The notes below the pieces were generated by a model that worked only from the letters and a program-made list of their open reading frames with translations, was not told the origin of the DNA and searched no databases. From NCBI GenBank assembly GCA_007859835.1, contig SJPJ01000001.1, forward strand, positions 533,134 to 597,133: 64,000 nucleotides of DNA. The letters are read 5' to 3'. A program made the position numbers and the translations under genes. This DNA is from Novipirellula herctigrandis. GTDB lineage: Bacteria > Planctomycetota > Planctomycetia > Pirellulales > Pirellulaceae. Positions 35,185 to 44,378 of the stretch are shown here, one piece after another; position 1 is the stretch's first letter; every line of letters begins with the position of its first letter.

Positions 35185-36957
35185 ATGTTCGACCCACTTC
35201 ATAAATGGCTCGGAATTCCCCCCAGCGAACAGCCCCCGAATCACTACCGATTGCTGGGTATTTCGCTGTTCGAATCCGACCCTGAAGTAATCGATGCGGC
35301 TGCCGATAAGCATCTGAGCTATCTGCATGAATTTGCCAACGGCGAACATTCGGCACTTTCCGAGGACTTGTCCAACCGAATCGCAAAAGCGCGGCTGCAA
35401 CTACTCAGCCCAGATCGCAAAGAGGCCTACGATAAGTCGCTGCGTCGCAAGCAGAAGCGTGATGATCAGAAAAGTCTTGAGCAAAAACACGCGTCGGCGA
35501 AACCACCCGGCCCCGCCACCGCGAACGCCGATCAACCTATTTCAAACGCGAACAGTTGGCATCTGCGGCATGACTCGCAAACGCAGCACGGCCCATTCAC
35601 CTTGACCGCCCTCATCGAAGCAGCTCGTGAGGGCAAGATTACATCGCAAACCGAATTGCATCATGTCAATGCGACCGGAAACGATTGGATACCGGCGATC
35701 TCGGTTCCGGTGATCGCCCAGTATTGCGTCAAAGGATCGGTAAACAGCCAAAACCCGTCGTTACCCTCCCAGACACCGTCAAAAGGAGCCTCGCCGTTAT
35801 CGGATAAGTCGTTTTCTGTAAGGACACAAACGGCACAACCATCCGACCCACTTGCGCTAGTCAAAACGCTCGCTCAAGTTTTTATCCCGACGTTGGTTTT
35901 TGCGATTCCGATCTACTTCGTCGCCAGTAAATCCGAGTTGTTCTCGCGATGGACCGAAGCAGACAAAAAGAAGGTCGTGGCGGCGCCAATTCAACAGTCG
36001 ACACCCAACCATAGCCCTGCCGATGCCGATATCCCGTCTAACGATTTTCAACCAGCCCCATCGGTAAATGAACCTCTCGAGACGTCTCAAGAACCGATTC
36101 CGCCTCGCGTCGAAAAGCCACATACTATCGTTGCAGTTGTGGAGGAGATGTCCCCCCCCACAATCATTGAAACAGACTCACGGGCCGAGGACACGGCCAC
36201 AGCCTCGTCAGCCGTCAACAAGCCGGTCCTTCGTGACCAATTTGATCCCGCCGAGTTCACCGGTTTAACGCCAACGCAGCCAATTGTTCCTGACGAAACA
36301 GGCCGCATGGTGGAATTAAAAATCGAGCTCGACTCGTCCACTTGGTACACCGACATCCCAGGGATCGATGAAACCTATCAAGTACGTGTCGATTCGATGA
36401 CCGAGATACCTACAAAGATTCAACTCACCCCCGAGTCGGGTGAGCTTTCCTTCGACTCGACCACTCGCGTCACGCTTGACCCGGTGTCCGGCCTAGCAAT
36501 CGACCTTCGCCTCGAGAAGCCAGAAAACCATGAATCGATCGCGATCAAAGGAAAGTGGGTTTGTAGGGTTGAGGGGACCAAAGAAGGCCCTTTTTCGATT
36601 CGACGACTCGAAAAATTCATGGCTCCGATGTCAAATCAAATTAATCTATACAACAAGCAACTCAGTCTTCTGACGAAAGAACAAACTGATCTGACCGCCT
36701 TTCTCGAACCAAATGAGTTCAAGACTCCCGAGATGCTCGCCAACGCAAGGCAGCGTCTCAGGTTGGTGAACACTCAACTGACTCGATTGCAATCTCAAAA
36801 CCAAAATGTAGTTTTGCTCGACAACATCAAGAAGAGAGTGATTATTCTGCACGAAAAAGGGAACTTGGTCCTCCACTGCGTCCCATCCTCTATACCATCC
36901 GTCGTCGTTGACACGGACACCATTGACGTTGCCCCCACCGAGATTCCCGAACCATAA
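35185..36957 (+). CDS. Membrane protein with degenerate J-like domain and GYF_2-type domain
   Basis: 590 residues. Residues 1-90 (MFDPLHKWLGIPPSEQPPNHYRLLG..., ending LLSPDRKEAYDKSLR) have the outline of a DnaJ J-domain. The HPD motif that stimulates Hsp70 ATPase is missing; the helix II/III junction reads YLHEFANGEHS. This N-terminus recurs in many planctomycete proteins. Residues ~125-175 (WHLRHDSQTQHGPFTL ... NDWIPA) match the GYF_2 domain that binds proline-rich peptides. A single membrane helix lies at ~229-252. The remaining C-terminal half includes a coiled-coil-like stretch near 500-560. The next gene, 38 bases on, is an Hsp70, so the pair may work together despite the lost HPD. Confidence 0.82.
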   Translation: MFDPLHKWLGIPPSEQPPNHYRLLGISLFESDPEVIDAAADKHLSYLHEFANGEHSALSEDLSNRIAKARLQLLSPDRKEAYDKSLRRKQKRDDQKSLEQKHASAKPPGPATANADQPISNANSWHLRHDSQTQHGPFTLTALIEAAREGKITSQTELHHVNATGNDWIPAISVPVIAQYCVKGSVNSQNPSLPSQTPSKGASPLSDKSFSVRTQTAQPSDPLALVKTLAQVFIPTLVFAIPIYFVASKSELFSRWTEADKKKVVAAPIQQSTPNHSPADADIPSNDFQPAPSVNEPLETSQEPIPPRVEKPHTIVAVVEEMSPPTIIETDSRAEDTATASSAVNKPVLRDQFDPAEFTGLTPTQPIVPDETGRMVELKIELDSSTWYTDIPGIDETYQVRVDSMTEIPTKIQLTPESGELSFDSTTRVTLDPVSGLAIDLRLEKPENHESIAIKGKWVCRVEGTKEGPFSIRRLEKFMAPMSNQINLYNKQLSLLTKEQTDLTAFLEPNEFKTPEMLANARQRLRLVNTQLTRLQSQNQNVVLLDNIKKRVIILHEKGNLVLHCVPSSIPSVVVDTDTIDVAPTEIPEP

Positions 36958-36995
36958 CCACGATCCGCATTCCACCTGAAAGTAGCACGACAAAC

Positions 36996-38585
36996 GTGAC
37001 CTCTCCAACCCCGGAACCCAGCTCGACTCCGATCCTTGGTATTGATCTTGGGACAACCCGCAGCGTCGTTTCCTATCTCGACGACCATGGTCGCCCACAA
37101 ACAATCCTAAACGCCGACGGCGACATGACAACGCCAAGTGCTGTGGCGTTCGAAGATGGGGATGTCTTGATTGGAAAAGAAGCCATCAAGTCGCTGGCGA
37201 TCACTCCCGACCAGGTTGTTCAGTTTGCCAAACGTGAAATGGGCAATGACGGCCACATGATTTCGATTGACGGCTACGACTACCCAGCGGAATTGATCCA
37301 ATCGTTTATTCTCGGACGTCTGCGCCGTGACGCCGAGCGTCATTTTGGCGATACCGCCCAAAGCGTTGTGATTACCGTCCCTGCATTTTTCAACGAACCA
37401 AAGCGCCGGGCCACAATGGACGCAGGCTTGTTGGCGGGTTTTAGTGTTGAAGCCATCATCAACGAGCCGACCGCCGCAGCACTTGCGTACGGCATCGAAC
37501 ACGGCTTCATGGATCCGGATGGCGTCTTCAAGAAACCGGAAACCTTGCTCGTCTATGATCTCGGCGGCGGCACATTCGACGTTTGCATTTTGCGAATCGA
37601 AGGGGACGCAATCAATGTCCTCGGCATCGACGGCAACGCGCGACTTGGTGGGCTCGATTGGGATGCCTGTATCGTCGATTGGTTGATCGACGAATTCGAA
37701 AACAACTGCGACATCGACCGCAAAAAGCTGGAAGCTAACAAAGGGATTTTGCAACGTGAAGCCGAAGAAATTAAACACAGCCTAACGGCCCGCAAACAAA
37801 CCAACGTCAAAATCCGCTTGGGTGATGCCGTCCTGCAAACACAACTAACGCGGAGTCTGTTTGATGAATTGACCGCTCACTTGTTGGACCGGACTCGGTT
37901 TACCATTAAGAAAGCACTCGAAGCAGCCAAATTGACTTGGAGCGGTATTGATCGAGTATTGCTTGTCGGCGGTGCGACTCGCATGCCGCAAATTGTTGAG
38001 ATGCTTCAGCGCGAAACCGACATCACGATCGACCAATCCGTTTCGCCCGATCAAGCGGTCGCCCTCGGCGCGGCTGTCTACGCGAACATTCTTAGCCAGC
38101 GTGCCAATGGTGGCGAATCGTCGGGTAAACAACCGCTTCGGTCAGTCGACGTTACCGATGTTAACGCGCATCACCTTGGAGTGCTCGGCGTTGAATTGAG
38201 TACAGGTCGGCCCCAAGGCCAAGTGATCATCCCTAAGAACTCTCCGTTGCCGGCGATGAACGTCGCGCGATTCAAGACGGTCAAACCCAACCAACGAAGC
38301 GTGGTTGTCAAAGTGATCGAAGGTGGCGACATGCGAGGTCATAACGCGACAACGATCGGGACGTTTTCGGTTCGCGATTTGCCAGCCGGTTTGCCCGCCG
38401 GTTCGCCCGTCGAGGTTATTTTGCAATACAACGTCGACGGCATCATCCAAGCCGAAGCAATCGTCTTGGCAACCGGCAAAAAGAATCGCATCGAAATCAA
38501 ACGCGACGCCGGACTCACCGAGACAGAGATCGACGAGTGGCAAGACATTTCGAGCGAGATTTACGAAGCATTGGGACTTGATTAA
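36996..38585 (+). CDS. Short Hsp70 (DnaK-like) protein lacking the C-terminal lid
   Basis: 529 residues starting at a GTG (36996), 38 bases after the J-like gene. The ATPase domain is complete: IGIDLGTTRSVV-type phosphate-1 loop near 14-25, VITVPAFFNEPKR, INEPTAAALAYG, VYDLGGGTFDVCIL and VLLVGGATRMPQI. A shortened substrate-binding beta domain follows (residues ~390-500, with GVELSTGRPQGQVIIPKNSPLPA). The sequence ends at EALGLD about 110 residues before a normal DnaK would; the helical lid is absent. Such lidless Hsp70s are chaperone-like but usually not the housekeeping DnaK. No grpE or true dnaJ is adjacent. Confidence 0.9.
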   Translation: MTSPTPEPSSTPILGIDLGTTRSVVSYLDDHGRPQTILNADGDMTTPSAVAFEDGDVLIGKEAIKSLAITPDQVVQFAKREMGNDGHMISIDGYDYPAELIQSFILGRLRRDAERHFGDTAQSVVITVPAFFNEPKRRATMDAGLLAGFSVEAIINEPTAAALAYGIEHGFMDPDGVFKKPETLLVYDLGGGTFDVCILRIEGDAINVLGIDGNARLGGLDWDACIVDWLIDEFENNCDIDRKKLEANKGILQREAEEIKHSLTARKQTNVKIRLGDAVLQTQLTRSLFDELTAHLLDRTRFTIKKALEAAKLTWSGIDRVLLVGGATRMPQIVEMLQRETDITIDQSVSPDQAVALGAAVYANILSQRANGGESSGKQPLRSVDVTDVNAHHLGVLGVELSTGRPQGQVIIPKNSPLPAMNVARFKTVKPNQRSVVVKVIEGGDMRGHNATTIGTFSVRDLPAGLPAGSPVEVILQYNVDGIIQAEAIVLATGKKNRIEIKRDAGLTETEIDEWQDISSEIYEALGLD

Positions 38586-38599
38586 ACCAAGTCAGCTTT

Positions 38600-38620
38600 C
38601 ACGCGGGAAACTCTCGCGTG
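38600..38620. terminator. Hairpin after the Hsp70 gene
   Basis: CACGCG / CGCGTG form a perfect 6-bp stem with a 9-base loop, 15 bases after the stop codon. No T-run follows, so this is a weak terminator candidate placed just before a tandem array. Confidence 0.35.
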
Positions 38621-38710
38621 GGCAGGTCACACTGGGGCAGGTCACACTGGGGCAGGTCACACTGGGGAAGTTTTCACTGGGGAAGTTTTCACTGAGAAAG
38701 TTTTCACTGG
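38621..38710. repeat. 15-bp tandem array with two unit types (3 + 3)
   Basis: Three copies of ggcaggtcacactgg (38621, 38636, 38651) are followed by three of ggaagttttcactgg (38666, 38681, 38696; the second and third differ by one base each). Both types share the frame gg-a-gt---cactgg. It fills most of the gap between the convergent Hsp70 and PPC-protein genes. Confidence 0.95.
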
Positions 38711-38732
38711 GGAAAATCAGCACCCAGCCCAC

Positions 38733-41039
38733 TTACCGGCGCGGCTTCTTCTCAGCAATCCCAAATGGGATCGCGGGCATGTACCCGTAATCGACTCGAT
38801 ATTCTTTTGGTTCGGGGTTTTCTTCGGTCGGCTTTGGCATGACATCTTTGTAGACACTGATGATCAAGTTACCTTCCAAGCCCGGTTCGATTTCTTTCTC
38901 TTCCATGGTGAATTTGATCGCCATCGCACCGTTGGGTGCTTGGAAGAATTCAGCCGACACCCCGGGCGGTCCCGCACTTATCTCTAACCCAAGGTCGTCT
39001 GCCTTTAGTTTCTTATCCGTCAAATTGAGCCCAACATAGAATTCACCCGTTTGAGGTAGCACCACGCGCGGTGCGGGCATGATCGCCGAGAATGGCATCG
39101 CACTACGTGCTCTTCCGCTGATAACGACATTCCACTTTTCCACCGTCACCAAGTGGTACCAGATAAACGCTTGCATCATATTTTCAGCGGGTACCGCAGG
39201 CCGAATGATTTGGTCCCGAGCACGGCTTCGCCGCGCCGGCATCGACACCCCTTCCATCTCCATTGCAATCGGCTGGCCCGATGCATCGTCTGCTTGCTTG
39301 CGAGGAATCTTCAATGTCATCCGGATACTATCCGCATCCCCCGGAATCACATTGCCATCCAGCTGAAAACCAGCTGGCGGATCAACCAATCTCAGGTGAA
39401 TCGGTTGGTCAAATCCGTCTTTGCGAAGTGCGAAAACGGTAATCGGCACCACCGCGCCGGCTCGAGCGATGATGCTGGCCGGGGTTACCCGCAACTCGTA
39501 ATCCGAATCGGGGGCTCGCATTGTCAAACGGTAACTAAAATCTTTTCCCCCGCTATTTTGAGAGTCCGTCACGTGCAAGTAATGATTACCGGTCCCTGGT
39601 ACCGTGACCGACAAATGCGAATCCGCATGATGGGTTTGCAATGCCTGGGAAAGATCTTTGAAATCGTCGTTAAAACCGAGTTCCTTACCGGTGTCATCGG
39701 TCACACGCAAACTGGAATCCATCGGCGAACCTAAGCGACGTGCTTCCACTTCCATGATCAACCTTCCGCCGCCGTTAATCTTGTAAACATCTTCGTCACC
39801 CGGGTAGTCAATATGCCCATTGATGGTCACACGCGTCGAGATCGGTTGAGCGGTGGCATAATCGTTATTCGGTTCTTCATCAAAGACTTCCGGCCAATAA
39901 TTAACCTGCACCGGGAACTTCACCGAAACGCCGCTGCCCTGTTCGGATTCGCACAACATGGTTGGCCGGTATTTCTTACGCGACATGGTTTTGACCGGCA
40001 CTTGCGTCTGAGTCAAATTCCATCCATTGAGTGTCACGTTCACTTCCGAATCGACCCGTCCCCCAAGCGGATAAATACTCGTTACAAACGGAATCTCGCC
40101 CACCGTTACTCGGTAAACAAAATCTTCGCGGCCGCGGTACAACGTATCACGAATTTCAAAAACATAACGATCATCTTTGGGGACTTCAAAGTACATCACG
40201 GGGTCTTGACGATAATACATTGAATCGGCGTAACTGAGTTCCCTACCCGAGGAGTCGGTTAACTTCATGATTGCTTGAAACCATCCTGGGACAGCGTCAG
40301 CAAGGAACGGAATCACGGCCCTCGCTCCCGCTTCGATCACGATTTTTTGACCCTTGCGAGCATCGAATACAAAACGGTCAACATCACCTGGCATAATCTG
40401 GCCGTTGACGACGACCGGAATCGAGTCGATCGCTTGGTCGGGCTCATTGTTATTCGGCTCCGTTTCACGCACTTCATGCCAGCGGCCGATGTGCAGCCAA
40501 AGTGGGTTGGAAATCGCATCGTCGGTCAAAAAACGCAACTCACGTTTACCAAGCTCTGCATCGCCAGCGACCTTGATTCGGACGGTTACCTGTTCCTCAA
40601 GTTGATCATTGGGTTGCCGTTTCGGATCTCGATCCCTTTGGCGATAGATTTCCATCTCTTTTAGCTGGTCTTCGGTGATACCGGCCTGTTTGACGATCTC
40701 GTCGAAAGTGGGTTCGCCAAATTTCCCCTCGGCCTCCAACTTTGCCATCATCGCTTCTTTGACTTCATCCATCTTCCGGCGTAGACCGGTGTATTCGCCC
40801 TGAGTCATCGGCCGATACCAATCCAAAATTTCGATCTCGACCCCCTCGCCGGCCAAATAGATATCCTTGGCATCCTTCAGGTGCTGGCCGCCAATGACGA
40901 TTTCGCACTCGGTCCCCCGTTGGCAACCCGCCGGGTAGCCGTAAGCCAAATGCGGTTCGCGCGCACCGGATTGATTGACCGCAATCGAAGCAACGAAAAA
41001 GAGAAAAACAAAAAAGCGACAATTCATCAAAATGCTCAT
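38733..41039 (-). CDS. Secreted PPC-domain protein of the DUF1501 operon
   Basis: 768 residues with a signal peptide (MSILMNCRFFVFLFFVASIAV, cut near SGA). It opens HLAYGYPAGCQRGTECEIVIGGQHL, an IPT/TIG-like strand typical of this planctomycete family. A helical insert (residues ~90-165) follows, then two PPC-type jelly-roll domains. These are marked by ETEPNNNEPDQA...MPGDVDRFVF (~200) and EEPNNDYATAQ...YPGDEDVYKI (~395). The C-terminal third has Ig-like strands and an exposed KPTEENPEPKE segment. It is the last gene of the operon; its ATG overlaps the DUF1501 stop by four bases. Likely periplasmic, function unassigned. Confidence 0.88.
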   Translation of the reverse strand: MSILMNCRFFVFLFFVASIAVNQSGAREPHLAYGYPAGCQRGTECEIVIGGQHLKDAKDIYLAGEGVEIEILDWYRPMTQGEYTGLRRKMDEVKEAMMAKLEAEGKFGEPTFDEIVKQAGITEDQLKEMEIYRQRDRDPKRQPNDQLEEQVTVRIKVAGDAELGKRELRFLTDDAISNPLWLHIGRWHEVRETEPNNNEPDQAIDSIPVVVNGQIMPGDVDRFVFDARKGQKIVIEAGARAVIPFLADAVPGWFQAIMKLTDSSGRELSYADSMYYRQDPVMYFEVPKDDRYVFEIRDTLYRGREDFVYRVTVGEIPFVTSIYPLGGRVDSEVNVTLNGWNLTQTQVPVKTMSRKKYRPTMLCESEQGSGVSVKFPVQVNYWPEVFDEEPNNDYATAQPISTRVTINGHIDYPGDEDVYKINGGGRLIMEVEARRLGSPMDSSLRVTDDTGKELGFNDDFKDLSQALQTHHADSHLSVTVPGTGNHYLHVTDSQNSGGKDFSYRLTMRAPDSDYELRVTPASIIARAGAVVPITVFALRKDGFDQPIHLRLVDPPAGFQLDGNVIPGDADSIRMTLKIPRKQADDASGQPIAMEMEGVSMPARRSRARDQIIRPAVPAENMMQAFIWYHLVTVEKWNVVISGRARSAMPFSAIMPAPRVVLPQTGEFYVGLNLTDKKLKADDLGLEISAGPPGVSAEFFQAPNGAMAIKFTMEEKEIEPGLEGNLIISVYKDVMPKPTEENPEPKEYRVDYGYMPAIPFGIAEKKPRR

Positions 41040-42418
41040 GTAAGTTCGTGCAACCTGCCGCCTGTTTCCATCCCATCATCAGGCCCTGGTGTGGCTCTTA
41101 CAAATTCGCCCATCGGGTGCGGCAAACTTGCTTCCGGGTCGATGCCGAGTAGCTCATACATCGTACCAATCAAATCGCCTGGATAGACGGGGCGATCCTT
41201 GACGGTTTCGCCACGATCATCGGATTGGCCAACCACTTGTCCTCCTTTGAACCCGCCTCCGGCGACAAGGGTTGAAAAGACCGCTCCAAAATGGTGTCGC
41301 CCGCCATTCCACGGCGATTCCATCGCCACCTTTGGCGATCTGCCAAATTCGCCAATGCACCATACGATCGTACTGTCAAGCAATCCACGTTCATCTAAGT
41401 CCGTGATCAATGCAGCCAAACCGCGATCCAAGTCGGGCAGTTTCCGCCGCATCGCTGGGAAGTGATCTTTGTGTGTATCCCATCCACCATCATTGACCGT
41501 GACAAATTTCGAACCGGCTTCGACCAAACGACGCGCCGCTAAACAGGATTGACCGAACCGCGTTCGCCCATACCGAGTTCGCGTTTCCTCGGATTCTTCG
41601 CCTAAATTGAACACTAACCCGGTATCACCGAGCATCAAGTCATATGCGTCACCGCGAGACTTTGATGCCGTTTGAATATCCGGGTTGACCCTCAATGCAT
41701 GGTGCAACGAATTGAGTTCGTTCAACAGATCGCGGCGTTGTAACTGTTGATTCTCGGTCAAATCCGCAGCGACGATCCCTTCGACTGCAAAGCGATTGGC
41801 ATTCGGGTCGCCGCCGGTCGCAAAGGGTTTGTACTTTATCCCTAGAAAACCCGCTTCCGAAAAACGTCCTTGTGGCTGGGTCAACACCACGTAGGGAGGA
41901 ATGAGGTTGTCGGGCTCGCCTTTCGCCTTTTCGGGGAATCCCTTAAACGCACTCACGACGGCACCCGCTGCGGGATAAACCAAGCGTCCCGGCATGCGTC
42001 CGGTTTGCGTCAAATAGGAAGCCGTTTCGTGACCAAATTGACCGTGCGTAAAACTCCGAATCAACGAATACTTGTCCGCACATTTCCCAAGCTCCGTCAT
42101 CAGTTGACCGATCCGAATCCCCGATACATTCGTGTCACACACTCCGCTAAACGGCCCTGTGAAATCGCTACCAGCCTCGGGTTTCGGGTCAAACGTGTCG
42201 GTGTGAGGTGGACCACCACCGAGCCAAACTTGGATCACGGCGTTGGCTTTGGGCATCGGGGCGCCCGACGGCTTTGCACCACCCTCAGCAGCCAAATCAC
42301 GTGCGTACATTCGCGACGCGATGGCGGCACCGGCACCGGTAAGGACACCGGCATGCATTGCTTGACGTCGACTAAGCGATGGTCCCCAAAAAAGACTTGA
42401 ATGTTTGTGTTGGTTCAT
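41036..42418 (-). CDS. DUF1501 family secreted protein (sulfatase-like fold)
   Basis: 460 residues from MNQHKHSSLFWG. A twin-arginine-like signal (LSRRQAMHAGVLTGAGAAIA) suggests folded export. Typical DUF1501 segments are IQVWLGGGPPHTDTFDPKPEA, RSFTHGQFGHETASYL, FGQSCLAARRLVEAG, VTVNDGGWDTHKDHF, VWCIGEFGRSP and NGGRHHFG, with Asp/His residues that may bind metal as in the alkaline-phosphatase superfamily. The family is almost always next to DUF1549/DUF1553 genes in planctomycetes, as here. An upstream in-frame start (42502) has no signal-peptide features. Confidence 0.92.
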   Translation of the reverse strand: MNQHKHSSLFWGPSLSRRQAMHAGVLTGAGAAIASRMYARDLAAEGGAKPSGAPMPKANAVIQVWLGGGPPHTDTFDPKPEAGSDFTGPFSGVCDTNVSGIRIGQLMTELGKCADKYSLIRSFTHGQFGHETASYLTQTGRMPGRLVYPAAGAVVSAFKGFPEKAKGEPDNLIPPYVVLTQPQGRFSEAGFLGIKYKPFATGGDPNANRFAVEGIVAADLTENQQLQRRDLLNELNSLHHALRVNPDIQTASKSRGDAYDLMLGDTGLVFNLGEESEETRTRYGRTRFGQSCLAARRLVEAGSKFVTVNDGGWDTHKDHFPAMRRKLPDLDRGLAALITDLDERGLLDSTIVWCIGEFGRSPKVAMESPWNGGRHHFGAVFSTLVAGGGFKGGQVVGQSDDRGETVKDRPVYPGDLIGTMYELLGIDPEASLPHPMGEFVRATPGPDDGMETGGRLHELT

Positions 42419-42504
42419 AATGGGTTGACTCCAAAGGGATGCCGAGATGTCTCGATTGTGTGCAGTCGTTAGCCGCAAGGCAAAACGAAAGGCGTAAGGC
42501 AAAA

Positions 42505-44295
42505 CTAATGCCGGAACAAAAACTCGTCTGTGTTAACCAAAGCCCATGCCAAATCACGTGTCCCCCAATGAGATTGGCACAACTGTTCCGCCGTGGTGAT
42601 TTCATTCTCGTAGGGTCGCCGCGACAGGATCGCTAAATACAACAACTCGGCCGTTTCCGACGGAGTCGTCGCTTGACTCAACAATTCTTTGATCCCGGGC
42701 CCTTTTTTCAATTTGTCGCGAATGTGGTTGGAATTAAGCAGATGCAATGCTTGCCCGGCCGTCAGCCGGTTGTTGCGTTCCATTTCCATCCCCGAATCGC
42801 GTGCTGGGCGACCAAACGTTTCTAAAAAACTGCTCGTGATACTGCCGTCCGGCAGTGCAATCGCACGTTGAAAATCGGGTAAGAACGTGAACGGCTCCGG
42901 GATAATACTCATGTAAGTTTCGGTCGTTCCGGTGAGCTGGCAAATTGCATCGATCAACACTTCCGCATCTTGGCGACGTGGGTGGTAGTAGGCGAAATGC
43001 TTTCCAGCGTCCGGGTCGTCGCTTTGTGGAATACAGGACAATTGGTACGCGCTGCTATTAAAAATCAACTTATGCAAATGTCTCATGTTGAAGTCGGAAG
43101 CAATCAACTCGGACGCCAAATGATTTAGCAATTCCAAATTTGATGCTGGATTCTCAGCACCAACGTCGTCTGGCGGGTCAACGATGCCATGCCCCATCAA
43201 CCAATACCACATCCGATTCGCAGCCGCACGGGCGAACCAAGGGTTCTTCTCATGAGTGAGCCATTTTGCGAACACTCGCCGCGGATCTTCACCTGCCGGG
43301 ACGACGACCTTCACTCCATTTGGGTAGACAGCATTGACAGGTTCGTTTGGTGATACGTTCTCGCCTCGACGCGGGTCAAAGAAAATGATTTCTTCTTTCC
43401 ATTCGCCGGTCGGCTTGTAACCCACTTTTTCAAAGAACGCCGCCATCCCCGCCAATCGCTCTTGGGGCCATTTTTGGGCCCGTTCACACAAGAAGGTCAG
43501 AGCCACGGTTTGAGCGATCGCTTCGGGTTCCTTGCTTTGCATCGCCCGGTAAAAGTTGACTTGCGGCGTGCGGAAATTACTTCCCGACGACGTCAGCAAC
43601 TCAAACGCGAACTCGTCATACGGACGATTCGTCTTGATCGATTCGTGTATCCAATGATGATAGGCTTGCGCGGCATTGGGCCAAAGATTAATCGGAAATT
43701 CCGCCTTCACCCGCAAAATGTCACACCACTTCATCGTCATGTAGTCGACGTATTCGGGCCGCTGCAATACCTCGTCAATCAGTTTGACGCGTTTGTCCGG
43801 ATCCGTGGCATCGAGGAAACGTTTCGCCTCGTCTGCCTTGGGCAATGTTCCAAGCGCATCGATATAGATGCGTCGCACAAACGCTTCATCGGAACAGAGT
43901 TTGGCAGGCTCGATCTTTAACTTGATCAAGTTTGCGAACACGATATCATCGATCGAATTGTGAGCGTGCACTGGGGAATCGCTCTGGAACGGTCGATCCA
44001 TCCAATCCTCTTCATACTCAGGCAACGTCTGCAAGCCTTTGGGCATATCCAATGCCAACGACTCTCCGGAATGAGACGAAGGAAATGAAGGCATGATGTT
44101 CTGAGGATCGCTCAGCCGCTTACTGCCTGCGCTGGCTGACGTCGCAAGCGTGTTGGACGCCGCCGATTGGGACGGCATGGTTTGGCGAGCTTTGTTTTCG
44201 GCAACCAACCATACCGCCAACGCAATCATGCTGAACATTGCTGATGCAAAAAGCAACAGTATCCAAATCGGATTTTTTCGTCGTTTTCGCTTCAT
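42505..44295 (-). CDS. DUF1549/DUF1553 family protein without cytochrome domain
   Basis: About 596 residues from MKRKRRKNPIW (44295), with one N-terminal membrane anchor at residues ~8-30; a GTG at 44346 is an alternative start. The DUF1549 part (IDDIVFANLIKLKIEPA ... AFVRRIYIDALGTLP) and the DUF1553 part (KWLTHEKNPWFARAAANRMWYWLMGHGIVDPPDD ... RRQDAEVLIDAICQLTG ... NRLTAGQALHLLNSNHI) are both present. Many relatives have an N-terminal PSCyt1 haem-binding domain with CxxCH and an extra sandwich domain; neither is visible here, making this a short form. Co-transcribed with DUF1501 after an 86-base gap. Confidence 0.9.
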   Translation of the reverse strand: MKRKRRKNPIWILLLFASAMFSMIALAVWLVAENKARQTMPSQSAASNTLATSASAGSKRLSDPQNIMPSFPSSHSGESLALDMPKGLQTLPEYEEDWMDRPFQSDSPVHAHNSIDDIVFANLIKLKIEPAKLCSDEAFVRRIYIDALGTLPKADEAKRFLDATDPDKRVKLIDEVLQRPEYVDYMTMKWCDILRVKAEFPINLWPNAAQAYHHWIHESIKTNRPYDEFAFELLTSSGSNFRTPQVNFYRAMQSKEPEAIAQTVALTFLCERAQKWPQERLAGMAAFFEKVGYKPTGEWKEEIIFFDPRRGENVSPNEPVNAVYPNGVKVVVPAGEDPRRVFAKWLTHEKNPWFARAAANRMWYWLMGHGIVDPPDDVGAENPASNLELLNHLASELIASDFNMRHLHKLIFNSSAYQLSCIPQSDDPDAGKHFAYYHPRRQDAEVLIDAICQLTGTTETYMSIIPEPFTFLPDFQRAIALPDGSITSSFLETFGRPARDSGMEMERNNRLTAGQALHLLNSNHIRDKLKKGPGIKELLSQATTPSETAELLYLAILSRRPYENEITTAEQLCQSHWGTRDLAWALVNTDEFLFRH

Positions 44296-44378
44296 CGTTG
44301 GACTCGATCGGGCGTGAATAGCGTCGCCGTTGGCCGGCGCGTTCACACGGTTGGAAATCGATCACCTTTCACATTGAC

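Noticed and set aside
35185..35450. Functional DnaJ co-chaperone domain
   Set aside because: The J-like fold outline is present but the HPD motif is absent, so it is described as degenerate.
38586..38790. In-frame pentapeptide-like repeat (LGQVT / LGKFS) read through the 15-bp array
   Set aside because: The frame is a shifted continuation inside the Hsp70 gene with no start or ribosome-binding site of its own; the array is intergenic.
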